Below are positions 16,909 through 24,390 of a DNA stretch of 64,000 nt, piece by piece (position 1 is the stretch's first letter; every line of letters starts with the position of its first letter). This stretch comes from an uncultured Roseateles sp. GTDB lineage: Bacteria; Pseudomonadota; Gammaproteobacteria; Burkholderiales; Burkholderiaceae_C. The notes under the pieces were generated by a model. It saw nothing but the letters and a program-made list of their open reading frames with translations, had not been told where the DNA came from and did no database searches. A program made the translations under genes and the position numbers. Location: positions 4,898,001-4,962,000 of the forward strand of contig NZ_OY729424.1 of NCBI RefSeq assembly GCF_963422335.1, written 5' to 3'.

Positions 16909-17868
16909 TCAGCTGGAGATCCTGATCTCGTCGCCCTTCTCCTGCACCACCAGGCCGAAGCCCTGGTGCAGCAGCAGCGCAAAGCTCTGCACATTGGCCA
17001 CGTCGAAGGTGCCACCGATGCGCAGCTGCGCGGTGGCCGCGTCCATGATGACCAGCTTCTTGCGGTTGTAGCGGTTGAACTCGGCCGCGGCCTCGCCCAG
17101 GGTGAGCTGGTCCAGCACGATCTTGCCCTGACGCCAGCTCAGCTCGTTGGCGATCTGCTCCGGGGTCTTCTTCATCAGCAGCATGTGCCCGGGATCGACG
17201 ATCACCGCGTCGTTGCGTGTCACCACGGTGGGTCTGGCACCGGCACCGACCTCGGCAGGTTCAAGCTGCACCCGCCCTTCCTCGACCAGCACACTGACCT
17301 GATCCCCACGCTGGCGCACCGAGAAGCGCGTGCCCAGCACGGTGATGCGGCGGTCGCCGGCCATCACCACAAAGGGCCGGGTCTTGTCATGGGCGACGTC
17401 GAAATAGACCTCACCCTGCTCCAGCCAGACGGTGCGTGTGCTGCCGCCGACGACCGAGCGCACGCGGCTGTCGGTGTTCAGGGTCAGGCGCGTGCCATCG
17501 GCCAGCGCCACCTGCGTACGCGCGCCGACCTCCGTGGCGTAGCGATCACCCTCGCCCTGGCCGTGCCAGCTCAACCAGACCCCGCATGCGGCCACCACCA
17601 TCACCAGGCAAGCCGCCAGGCCTTGCATCGAAAAGCGTGCCCGGCGTTCACCCCAGCCCGGTGCGCGCTGCGGCGCCGGCGAGCGCAACGCGGCGAGCCT
17701 ATCCGCCCGCTCCCAGGATTCGGCCAGGCGCAGAAAGGCCACGCGGTGCGCCAGCGAGGCCTCGATCCAGGTCTCCAGCGCCTGCTGGTCGGCCTCGGTC
17801 CAGCGACCACTGTCGCGGCGCGCCGCCCAGTCCGCGGCTTGGGCCTCGATGCGTTCGGCGGCGCTCAT
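16909..17868 (-). CDS. FecR-like cytoplasmic-membrane sigma regulator
   Basis: A 319-residue FecR-family regulator. It has an N-terminal cytoplasmic DUF4880 anti-sigma domain (about 8-55, with WAARRDSGRW and HRVAFLRLAESW), one transmembrane helix at about 83-101, and a periplasmic FecR domain (TRLTLNTDSRVR, GEVYFDVAHD, VLGTRFSVRQ). A C-terminal STN-like segment (about 245-319, LTLEAAAEFNRYN-like) should contact the receptor. The ATG at 17868 overlaps the sigma gene stop in an ATGA, as is usual for fecI-fecR pairs. Signal flow would be receptor to FecR to sigma factor, switching on the operon when ligand is bound. Confidence 0.92.
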   Translation of the reverse strand: MSAAERIEAQAADWAARRDSGRWTEADQQALETWIEASLAHRVAFLRLAESWERADRLAALRSPAPQRAPGWGERRARFSMQGLAACLVMVVAACGVWLSWHGQGEGDRYATEVGARTQVALADGTRLTLNTDSRVRSVVGGSTRTVWLEQGEVYFDVAHDKTRPFVVMAGDRRITVLGTRFSVRQRGDQVSVLVEEGRVQLEPAEVGAGARPTVVTRNDAVIVDPGHMLLMKKTPEQIANELSWRQGKIVLDQLTLGEAAAEFNRYNRKKLVIMDAATAQLRIGGTFDVANVQSFALLLHQGFGLVVQEKGDEIRISS

Positions 17869-18437
17869 TGCAAGCTCTCCCGCGCGGTCCGGGCCAGGCT
17901 GAAGGCCTTGGTGCCCAGCCTCACGCCCTGGGCAAACAGGGCGTCCGCCAGCGCCCGGATGCCGATGGACACATGCCGCTCCACCGTGTCTTCGGCAATG
18001 CCCAATTGCCGGGCCACCTCGCGTTGCGACAGGCCGTCGATCTTGCGCAGCTCCACCACCCGGCGGCATTTGCGCGGCAACTCCTCCAGCGCAAGCTGTA
18101 GCAGGCGCAACTCGCTGCGGCCCGAGGCGTGGCGTTCGGGCGAGAGTTCGTCCGCAGCGGGCTCCAGCGCGTCCAGATCGGCCACGATCTCGATCGACAC
18201 GATTTGCGCCCGGCGCGCACGGTCGGCCAGCAGGTTGCGCGCGGTGGCAAACACAAAAGGCCGCACCAGGTCAGGCAGCTTCTGCGAGGCCGATTCATAC
18301 ACACGCATATAGACGTCCTGGCGAATGTCCAGCAGCTCGGATTCGTCGCGCCAGTTGCGGCGCAGAAAACGCAGCAGCGAGGCCTCGAGCGGCAAGACTT
18401 CCTTGACGAACCATCGGTCCAACTCTCGTGACGTCAA
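17865..18437 (-). CDS. FecI-like ECF sigma-70 factor
   Basis: A 190-residue extracytoplasmic-function sigma factor. Region 2 spans about residues 15-80 (ESELLDIRQDVYMRVYE, then RPFVFATARNLLADRAR). Region 4 spans about 110-165 (LEELPRKCRRVVELRKIDGLSQREVARQLG). It is the first gene of the minus-strand train and overlaps fecR by 4 bases. The pair with an STN-containing TonB receptor identifies it as a cell-surface-signalling sigma. It should activate the downstream receptor, transporter and hydrolase genes when the ligand arrives. No promoter of its own could be assigned with confidence in the 136 bases upstream. Confidence 0.92.
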   Translation of the reverse strand: MTSRELDRWFVKEVLPLEASLLRFLRRNWRDESELLDIRQDVYMRVYESASQKLPDLVRPFVFATARNLLADRARRAQIVSIEIVADLDALEPAADELSPERHASGRSELRLLQLALEELPRKCRRVVELRKIDGLSQREVARQLGIAEDTVERHVSIGIRALADALFAQGVRLGTKAFSLARTARESLQ

Positions 18438-18573
18438 AAGCGCTCCTTGATGTGACGAGCAGCGGCCGGCGCGATCCAGAGCCCGCCGGCTGCAAACCGT
18501 CTCCCACCAAGGAAGACGAGCGGCGGATCAGAATCCGGTGGTTTTCCAACGCAGCGATTTTTCGACCCGCAAA

Positions 18574-18608
18574 GGAAAAAGGCCTAGCAGCATTTGCCGC
18601 TAGGCCTT
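18574..18608 (-). terminator. Rho-independent terminator of the tRNA-Lys pair
   Basis: Bases 18579-18588 and 18599-18608 are perfect 10-base inverted repeats (AAGGCCTAGC / GCTAGGCCTT) separated by a 10-base loop. On the minus strand the hairpin is followed by TTTTT. It lies just downstream of the second tRNA-Lys gene and should end that transcript before the sigma-factor gene. Confidence 0.88.
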
Positions 18609-18626
18609 CAATCCATTCTTAATTTT

Positions 18627-18702
18627 TGGTGGGCCCTGAGTGACTCGAACACTCGACCTACGGATTAAGAGTCCGCTGCTCTACCAACTGAGCTAAGAGC
18701 CC
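18627..18702 (-). tRNA. tRNA-Lys (CTT)
   Basis: A full cloverleaf is present on the minus strand. The acceptor arm is GGGCTCT paired with AGGGCCC, the D arm is GCTC...GAGC, and the anticodon loop CTCTTAA has anticodon CTT. The T arm GAGTG/CACTC contains TTCGAGT, and the 3' CCA is encoded (18627-18629). It reads AAG codons, which dominate in this high-GC genome. It is the second of two tandem tRNA-Lys genes and is followed by a strong terminator. Confidence 0.97.
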
Positions 18703-18772
18703 CACACTTGCACTGCTTTTACAACAAACTACTACATCACTGCCAGTCAACCAAGCTTGGCTTTCGCCTCAC

Positions 18773-18848
18773 TGGTGGGTCGTGCGTGACTCGAACACGC
18801 GACCAACGGATTAAAAGTCCGCTGCTCTACCGACTGAGCTAACGACCC
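18773..18848 (-). tRNA. tRNA-Lys (TTT)
   Basis: A full cloverleaf is present on the minus strand. The acceptor arm is GGGTCGT paired with its complement, the anticodon loop CTTTTAA has anticodon TTT, the T loop is TTCGAGT, and the 3' CCA is encoded (18773-18775). The anticodon stem matches that of the CTT gene 70 bases downstream, so the two probably arose by duplication. It starts 17 bases after the tcdA stop codon and has a recognisable promoter at 18865-18894. Confidence 0.97.
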
Positions 18849-18864
18849 CGTGGCAGAGCCTCGC

Positions 18865-18894
18865 ATTATAGGACGATATTTCGAGCCTCTGCAA
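18865..18894 (-). promoter_or_regulatory. Sigma-70 promoter for the tRNA-Lys pair, inside the tcdA 3' end
   Basis: On the minus strand TATAAT (18870-18865) is a perfect -10 box and overlaps the TAA stop codon of tcdA (18868-18866). An 18-base spacer separates it from TTGCAG (18894-18889), a partial -35 match. The -10 box lies 16 bases upstream of the first tRNA base, leaving a short 5' leader. This fits an independent stable-RNA promoter embedded in the preceding gene. Confidence 0.6.
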
Positions 18895-19660
18895 GAGGCT
18901 TTTCAAAATACTTTCTTATCAGCTCGCCAGCGGCCACCATGCCGAAGGTCGAGGTCACCGTCACGCTCGATCCGTAGCCATGGCAGTTGAGGCTGCCATC
19001 GACATCGCACTCGCCTTCGGGCCGGTGCACGCTCTCGCGCGAGAACACGCAGCCGACGCCGATCTTGCCGGTGCGCGACGCGCCATGGTGTTTGCGCAGG
19101 CGTTGGCGCAGCGAGGCCAGCAAGGGGTCATGTGTTGTCAGGGCCAGGTCTTCCACCGCCACCGCCTGGGGCTGGCGCTTGCCGCCGGCCGCACCGACCG
19201 TGACGAAGGGTTTGCGCTCGGCCAGCGCCCAGGCGGCCAGCGCCGCCTTGGCGCGCACCTGATCGCAGGCGTCGATCAGGCCATCGACCGGGGTGCTCAG
19301 CAGCGCAGGCCAGTTCTCGGCATCGACAAACTCCTCGATCATCTGCACCTCGCAGCCGGGGTGGATATCGAGCACGCGGTCGCGCAGGGCCTGGGCCTTG
19401 GCCTGGCCCAGGGTCGAGCCCAGGGCCTGGATCTGGCGGTTGATGTTCGATTCGGCCACGTGGTCGAGGTCGATCAGCACCAGGCCGGCCACGCCGGAGC
19501 GCGCCAACGCCTCGACGGCCCAGGAGCCTACGCCGCCCAGCCCGACGACGGCAAAGCGCGCGCCACGCAGGCGCTGGTAGGGGGCGTCGCCGTACAAGCG
19601 GCGCAGGCCGCCAAAGCGGCGCTCGGTGTCGGCCTCGAATTCAGGCAGGGGGCTGTTCAT
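18866..19660 (-). CDS. tcdA: tRNA threonylcarbamoyladenosine dehydratase (TcdA/CsdL)
   Basis: A ThiF/E1-like ATP-dependent enzyme of 264 residues that cyclises threonylcarbamoyladenosine at position 37 of ANN-decoding tRNAs. Visible features are the nucleotide-binding loop VVGLGGVGSWAVEALARSG, the LIDLDHVAESNINRQ segment, the adenylation Arg region, and the C-terminal GYGSSVTVTSTFGM. The ATG at 19660 (MNSPLPEF) gives the usual N terminus; an ATG at 19717 would run into the upstream transporter gene. It is 4 bases downstream of the YeeE/YedE gene and directly upstream of two tRNA-Lys genes, whose AAA/AAG-reading tRNAs are among its substrates. Confidence 0.93.
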   Translation of the reverse strand: MNSPLPEFEADTERRFGGLRRLYGDAPYQRLRGARFAVVGLGGVGSWAVEALARSGVAGLVLIDLDHVAESNINRQIQALGSTLGQAKAQALRDRVLDIHPGCEVQMIEEFVDAENWPALLSTPVDGLIDACDQVRAKAALAAWALAERKPFVTVGAAGGKRQPQAVAVEDLALTTHDPLLASLRQRLRKHHGASRTGKIGVGCVFSRESVHRPEGECDVDGSLNCHGYGSSVTVTSTFGMVAAGELIRKYFEKPLAEARNIVL

Positions 19661-19664
19661 CGCC

Positions 19665-20783
19665 TCAACCCATCCGGTCCAGGCGCCAGACCTGGTAGCG
19701 CAGGGCCAGCACGGCACCGACGATGATGGCCGCCAGGGCGATGAAGCTGCCCAGCGACAGGGTGGACACGCCCGACAGGCCCTGGCCGATGGTGCAACCC
19801 ATGGCGGTGACGCCGCCCACGCCCATCAGCACCGCGCCGATCAGGTGGTTGGCCGTGTCCTCAACGCCGCGAAAGCCTTCCCAGCGGAAGCTCTTGCCGA
19901 TCAGGGCATAGGCCCAGGAGCCGACGATGACGCCAACGGTGGAGACAATGGCCAGGGTCAGCACCTTGCTCTTGTCGCTGAAGAACAGCAGCCAGTCCAG
20001 CGTGTAGGCGATCGGCGAGACAAAACTCAGCGCCTCCATGCGCTGGCCGCCGGTGCTGCCGACAAACGCCTCCTGCAGCGTGTTCGGATCTTCGGCCACA
20101 TAGCCGAGCCGGCCGGACACCCACCAGATCGCCGCGATCACCGCGCCGGTGCCGATGCCGCCGACCAGCACGTCGGCGCTGCGACCCTCGGCGCGCAACA
20201 GCGCCCAGAGCACCAGGCCACCACCGATCAGCCCGCCCAGCAGCAGAGCCGCCTGGGTCTTGGCCAGGCCCAGCGTGCCGCTCAGCAGCGAGGGCAGATC
20301 CTGGCCGGTCGAAAGGTTCAGCGCGACGGCATCGACGGTAGCCACGCGAGCCACGGCCGTGATGCCCTTCAGCGTCGCAAAGGCCGACAGGCCGAGCACC
20401 AGGAACACGACCAGCGATTTCAGATTGCCGGCGCCGACGCGCACCAGCGTCTTGCTGCCGCAGCCCGAGGCCAGCACCATGCCGAAGCCGAACAGCAGGC
20501 CACCGACGAGGTTGGACAGCCACAGCAGGCGCGGCCCGGCATAGACCGTCTTGCCGGCGTCTATCCAGCCCAGGCCCACCATCAGATTGAAGCCCAGCAT
20601 GGCCACGCCAATCGCCAGGGCCCACATGCGCATGCGCGCCCAGTCGCCGATATTGACGACGTCGGCGACCGCACCCATGGTGCAGAAGTGGGTGCGCTGT
20701 GCGATGGCGCCAAAGGCGATGGCCAGCGCGAAGGCCGACCACAACACCTGGGTGGTCAGCGAGGAGATGTCGATTTCTTGCAT
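19665..20783 (-). CDS. YeeE/YedE-family (TsuA-like) sulfur-compound transporter
   Basis: A polytopic inner-membrane protein of 372 residues with about 9-10 hydrophobic segments. The conserved Cys motifs of thiosulfate transporter TsuA/YeeE are present: QRTHFCTMGA near the N terminus, LASGCGSK near residue 100 and AMGCTIGQGLSG near the C terminus. These Cys residues relay thiosulfate through the membrane in characterised homologues. The ATG at 20783 (MQEIDIS) was chosen; an upstream in-frame ATG would add an unlikely basic leader overlapping the cpoB end. It lies 51 bases downstream of cpoB and 4 bases before tcdA. The uptake substrate is probably thiosulfate or a related sulfur anion. Confidence 0.85.
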   Translation of the reverse strand: MQEIDISSLTTQVLWSAFALAIAFGAIAQRTHFCTMGAVADVVNIGDWARMRMWALAIGVAMLGFNLMVGLGWIDAGKTVYAGPRLLWLSNLVGGLLFGFGMVLASGCGSKTLVRVGAGNLKSLVVFLVLGLSAFATLKGITAVARVATVDAVALNLSTGQDLPSLLSGTLGLAKTQAALLLGGLIGGGLVLWALLRAEGRSADVLVGGIGTGAVIAAIWWVSGRLGYVAEDPNTLQEAFVGSTGGQRMEALSFVSPIAYTLDWLLFFSDKSKVLTLAIVSTVGVIVGSWAYALIGKSFRWEGFRGVEDTANHLIGAVLMGVGGVTAMGCTIGQGLSGVSTLSLGSFIALAAIIVGAVLALRYQVWRLDRMG

Positions 20784-20834
20784 GGGCGCGATTCTAGGTC
20801 GTTGACCCAGAACCGCCCTGACCCGCCGCCCCAA

Positions 20835-21647
20835 TCACTTGAGACTGGCGAGCCTTTCCTTGCCGGCCTGCGCCGCCTCGGACTTCGGATAAGCCTTGAT
20901 CAGCTCGTCCAGCGTGCGCCTGGCCGTCTTAGCGTCCTTCAGCTCCAGCTGGCAGTTGGCCATGGCCAGCAGGGCCTCCGGTGCACGGGGGTGGTCGGGT
21001 GCGGCATTGACAAAGGCGCGGAACACCGTCACGGCATCCTTGTAGTCGCGCTTGCCGTAGTAGGCATTGCCCAGCCAGAAGCGCGCCGAGTCGGCGAAGG
21101 CGCTGGCCGGGAAGCGGCGCTGGAACGAGGCGAATGCATTGGCCGCCTCGACGAAATCGCCGCTGCGCACCGAGGCCACGGCCGCCTCGTACAGACGCTT
21201 CTCGTCGGGCTCGACCAGCACTTCCTTGCCGTCCAGCACCACCTTCTGCGGCTCCATCTTGCGCAGGCGCTCGTCCAGGCCCTGGCTCAGATCGGTCTGC
21301 TTGCGCTGCAGCTCGGCCACGTCGCGAGCCAACTGCTCGTTCAGGCCGCGCAGCTTGGCCAGCTCGGCGCGCAGGCCTTCGTTCTGCGTGTTCAGCTCGA
21401 GCAGGCTGCGGCGCAGTGTGCCCAGCTGCTCGGTCTGCAGATCACTCAGCTGCTTGCCGAGTTGCTCCACGCGCACGCGTTGTGCGTCGTCACTGGTCTG
21501 GATGCGGGCACGCAGGTCCAGGATGGCTTTGCGCGCTTCCTCGTCGTCGAACAAGCCCGCGTGGGCTGCGGGCCAGGCCAGCAGCGCCAGCATGCAGGCG
21601 CTGACCTTCAGGCGAGAAGACAAGCGTGTAAGGCCCATGGCGATCAC
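20835..21647 (-). CDS. cpoB: Tol-Pal cell-envelope coordinator CpoB (YbgF)
   Basis: A periplasmic protein of 270 residues. It has a signal peptide (ACMLALLAWPAAHA), a coiled-coil at about 45-125 (QLSDLQTEQLGTLRRSLLEL and following heptads) that drives trimerisation, and a TPR domain at about 150-265 (RFPASAFADSARFWLGNAYY). CpoB links peptidoglycan synthase PBP1B with the Tol machine during division. The start is taken as GTG 21647, which overlaps the pal stop as GTGA; an ATG at 21638 is an alternative. It is the third gene of a tolB-pal-cpoB block. Confidence 0.92.
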   Translation of the reverse strand: MIAMGLTRLSSRLKVSACMLALLAWPAAHAGLFDDEEARKAILDLRARIQTSDDAQRVRVEQLGKQLSDLQTEQLGTLRRSLLELNTQNEGLRAELAKLRGLNEQLARDVAELQRKQTDLSQGLDERLRKMEPQKVVLDGKEVLVEPDEKRLYEAAVASVRSGDFVEAANAFASFQRRFPASAFADSARFWLGNAYYGKRDYKDAVTVFRAFVNAAPDHPRAPEALLAMANCQLELKDAKTARRTLDELIKAYPKSEAAQAGKERLASLK

Positions 21648-22180
21648 TTGTCCTTCAGCTCGGCGCGGCGGTTCTTGGCCCAGGCGGCTTCATCGCTGCC
21701 CTGCACGGCCGGGCGCTCCTTGCCGAAGCTGACCGGCTCGGCCTGTGCCTCGGTCGCACCCAGCAGTGTCAGCGATTTGGCCACGGCCTCGGCACGCTTC
21801 TGGCCCAGGGCCAGGTTGTATTCGCGGCCACCGCGCTCGTCGGTATGGCCTTCGATGCTCAGGCGCACCTTGCGGTCGGCGTTCAGACGCTTGGCATGGG
21901 CATCGATGACGTTGCGGTACTCGTCCTTGACGACATAGCTGTCGAAGTCGAAATACACCAGACGGCCGGCCTTGGCGACGTCGGCCGCGCCCAGGTCCAC
22001 GCTGGCGACCTGCGACTGCGAGTTCACGCCACCGGGGTTGGCATTGGTGGTGGTGCTGGTGGCAGCAGGCGTCGTTGCGCGGGTTTCGACCGGGGCCTTG
22101 TCGTCCAGCTTGACGGTGGAGCCGCAGCCCACCAGGGCGGCAGCGGCGACGGCGGAGAAAGAGAGTTGCCAGAGTTTCAT
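21644..22180 (-). CDS. pal: Peptidoglycan-associated lipoprotein Pal
   Basis: An outer-membrane lipoprotein of 178 residues. The lipobox ALVGC places the lipidated Cys at residue 19, followed by a flexible Thr/Ala-rich linker. The OmpA-type peptidoglycan-binding domain (about 70-178) has LVYFDFDSYVV, IEGHTDERGGREYNLALG and NRRAELKDK. It anchors the outer membrane to peptidoglycan and interacts with TolB. It overlaps cpoB and lies 87 bases downstream of tolB. Confidence 0.96.
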   Translation of the reverse strand: MKLWQLSFSAVAAAALVGCGSTVKLDDKAPVETRATTPAATSTTTNANPGGVNSQSQVASVDLGAADVAKAGRLVYFDFDSYVVKDEYRNVIDAHAKRLNADRKVRLSIEGHTDERGGREYNLALGQKRAEAVAKSLTLLGATEAQAEPVSFGKERPAVQGSDEAAWAKNRRAELKDK

Positions 22181-22267
22181 GGGTAAGCCTTCCGAGGCTG
22201 GGGGGGAAAAGGACTTGTGAGTCGGAGCTGGGCGATTGGTTCAGTCGGGGCTGTGAGTGGCTGCGAT

Positions 22268-23569
22268 TCAGCGCCCGAACGGGCCCCAGGTCGGCTCGCG
22301 CACATCGGCCAGGGTCGAGATCAGCCGGGCCTTGATTCTGCCGTCCAAGGTGCTGGTCATCAACACATCGCGGCCCTGGTAGCGGGTGGCATAGATCAGC
22401 AGCCGGCCATTGGGTGCAAAGCTGGGGCTTTCATCATCGTTGGTGTCGCTGATCTGCTGCACCGTGCCGCTGGCCAGGTCCATCGTGCAGACGCGGAAGG
22501 TCGAGCCGCCATTGCGCGTCACGAAGGCCATCGTGCGGCCGTCGGGGCTGATCGCCGGGCTGATGTTGTAGTTGCCGCTGAAGCTGACCCGCTCGGCCGT
22601 GCCGCCGGCCACCGGCATGCGGTAGATCTGCGGGCCGCCGCCACGGTCGCTGACGAAGTACAGCGTGCGGCCGTCCGGCGTGAAAACCGGCTCGGTATCG
22701 ATGGCAGAGGTCTGGGTCAGGCGGCGCACATTCTGGCCGTCACGGCCCATGATGAAGAGCTGGGTGCCACCATCACGCGACAGGCTCAGGGCCAGCTGCT
22801 GGCCGTCGGGCGAGAAGGCCGGCGCGCTGTTGGTGCCGCGGAAGTTGGCCACGATCCGGCGCTTGCCGGTGGCCACTTCCTGTACCCAGACCACCGCCTT
22901 GCGCGTCTCGAACGACACGTAGGCCAGCTCCTTGCCGTCGGGCGACCAGGCCGGCGAGATGATGGGCTCTGGGCTGGCCAGGGCGACCTGCCCGCCCTCG
23001 CCGTCGGCGTCGGTGACGCGCAGGCTGTAGCGGCCACCCGCCTTGGTCACGTAGGCGATGCGGGTCGAGAACACGCCCTTGTCGCCGGTGAGTTTTTCGT
23101 AGATGGTGTCGGCAATGCGGTGGGCGGCGAGGCGCACATCGTCGGGCGCCACGGCATGGCTTTCGGCCGCCAGCTCCTGGCCGCGCACCACGTCCCAGAG
23201 CTTGAAGCGCAGGTCGAAGCGGCCGTCAGCCAATTTGGTGACCGAGCCGGCCACCAGGGCATCGGCGGCGCGGGCGCGCCAATCGGCCCAGACCGGCACA
23301 CTGCCCTCGAACAGCGCCCCCGGCGCCTCGAACGGCCGCAGCTGGCCGCTGCGCTCCAGATCGGCCCGGATGATGGCGCCGACCGGCTGGCCCGCGCGGG
23401 TCTCGTCGCGGAAATCGGCCACTGCCAGCGGCAGCTGGGTGGCACCGACGCCGGAAATCTCGACCCGGAACTGCGCCAGGGCACTCAATGGCAGGACAGT
23501 AGCGGCAGCGCCTGTCAGCAGGCGGCGGCGGGTCAGGATAGACAATGAATTCAAGCGCTGATCAGTCAT
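22268..23569 (-). CDS. tolB: Tol-Pal system protein TolB
   Basis: A periplasmic protein of 433 residues with an N-terminal TolB alpha/beta domain (about 32-165) and a C-terminal beta-propeller. Five PD40-type repeats are visible, including SPAWSPDGKELAYVS, APAFSPDGQQLAL and EPVFTPDGRTLYFVSD. The signal peptide contains TRRRLLTG before a hydrophobic stretch ending ALA, resembling a twin-arginine signal. It connects the TolQRA motor with Pal. Unlike the common gene order, tolQ-tolR-tolA are not directly upstream: a divergent AhpD-like gene starts 142 bases away, so tolB appears to head its own transcript. Confidence 0.96.
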   Translation of the reverse strand: MTDQRLNSLSILTRRRLLTGAAATVLPLSALAQFRVEISGVGATQLPLAVADFRDETRAGQPVGAIIRADLERSGQLRPFEAPGALFEGSVPVWADWRARAADALVAGSVTKLADGRFDLRFKLWDVVRGQELAAESHAVAPDDVRLAAHRIADTIYEKLTGDKGVFSTRIAYVTKAGGRYSLRVTDADGEGGQVALASPEPIISPAWSPDGKELAYVSFETRKAVVWVQEVATGKRRIVANFRGTNSAPAFSPDGQQLALSLSRDGGTQLFIMGRDGQNVRRLTQTSAIDTEPVFTPDGRTLYFVSDRGGGPQIYRMPVAGGTAERVSFSGNYNISPAISPDGRTMAFVTRNGGSTFRVCTMDLASGTVQQISDTNDDESPSFAPNGRLLIYATRYQGRDVLMTSTLDGRIKARLISTLADVREPTWGPFGR

Positions 23570-23711
23570 CGGGTTGGAGATGGCACCGGTTGGCCCAGAC
23601 TTAGGGCTGGCAGCGCATTTTGCCTCAGCAGCTGAGCCTTCCCGCCGGCCGCTGCCTATGATGGGCTGGCCAGCCCGTCAAAAATTGCAACAGAGCATAA
23701 CGGAGACCCTG

Positions 23712-24308
23712 ATGACAGCCCCCATCTGCCGCTACACCGTGCCCGAACTGAACGAGCTGCCCGAAGACATGCGCCAGCGCATGCTGGAGGTGCAGGAGAA
23801 GGCCGGCTTCGTGCCGAATGTGTTCCTGGCCCTGGCCCGCCGGCCGGACGAGTTCCGCGCCTTCCTGGCCTATCACGACGCGCTGCTGCTGCGCGAGTCG
23901 GGCCTGAGCAAGGGCGAGAAGGAGATGATCATCGTCGCCACCAGCGGCGCCAACCAGTGCCTGTACTGCGTGGTCGCCCATGGCGCCATCCTGCGCGTCT
24001 ATGAAAAGGCGCCGATGCTGGCCGACCAGCTGGCCACCAACTACCTGAAGGCCGACATCACGCCGCGCCAGCGGGCCATGCTGGCCTTTGCGCTGAAGGT
24101 CTGCCAGGACTCGGCCAACGTCGGCGATGCCGACCTGGCGGCGCTGGCCGAGCACGGCTTCAGCGACGAGGACGCCTGGGACATCACCGCCATCACCGCG
24201 CTGTTCGGCCTGTCCAACCGGCTGGCCAATGTGATCTCGCTGCGGCCCAACGATGAGTTCTACCTGATGGGGCGACTACCGCGCGCGGCCAAGCCCCAAC
24301 AGGTGTAA
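23712..24308 (+). CDS. AhpD-like peroxidase-related protein (carboxymuconolactone decarboxylase family)
   Basis: A cytoplasmic all-helical protein of 198 residues of the CMD/AhpD superfamily. The redox motif C83-x2-C86 with H90 (QCLYCVVAHG) and upstream acidic residues (LSKGEKEMIIVATSGAN) form the AhpD-like proton-relay site. The length and the start with LPEDMRQRMLEVQEKAGFVPNV fit the uncharacterised peroxidase-related subfamily TIGR01926. The ATG at 23712 was selected because the family begins near ITRYTVPEL-like sequence; an upstream in-frame ATG at 23574 would overlap the tolB promoter region. It probably reduces peroxides with a dithiol donor. It is divergent from tolB. Confidence 0.88.
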   Translation: MTAPICRYTVPELNELPEDMRQRMLEVQEKAGFVPNVFLALARRPDEFRAFLAYHDALLLRESGLSKGEKEMIIVATSGANQCLYCVVAHGAILRVYEKAPMLADQLATNYLKADITPRQRAMLAFALKVCQDSANVGDADLAALAEHGFSDEDAWDITAITALFGLSNRLANVISLRPNDEFYLMGRLPRAAKPQQV

Positions 24309-24390
24309 ACACGCGCAACGTCCCGGGCCGGCTGGCCGTAGCATGGCTTCTCCGAAACCATGTTCACACGCTCAGCCGAAAGGATTTCGC

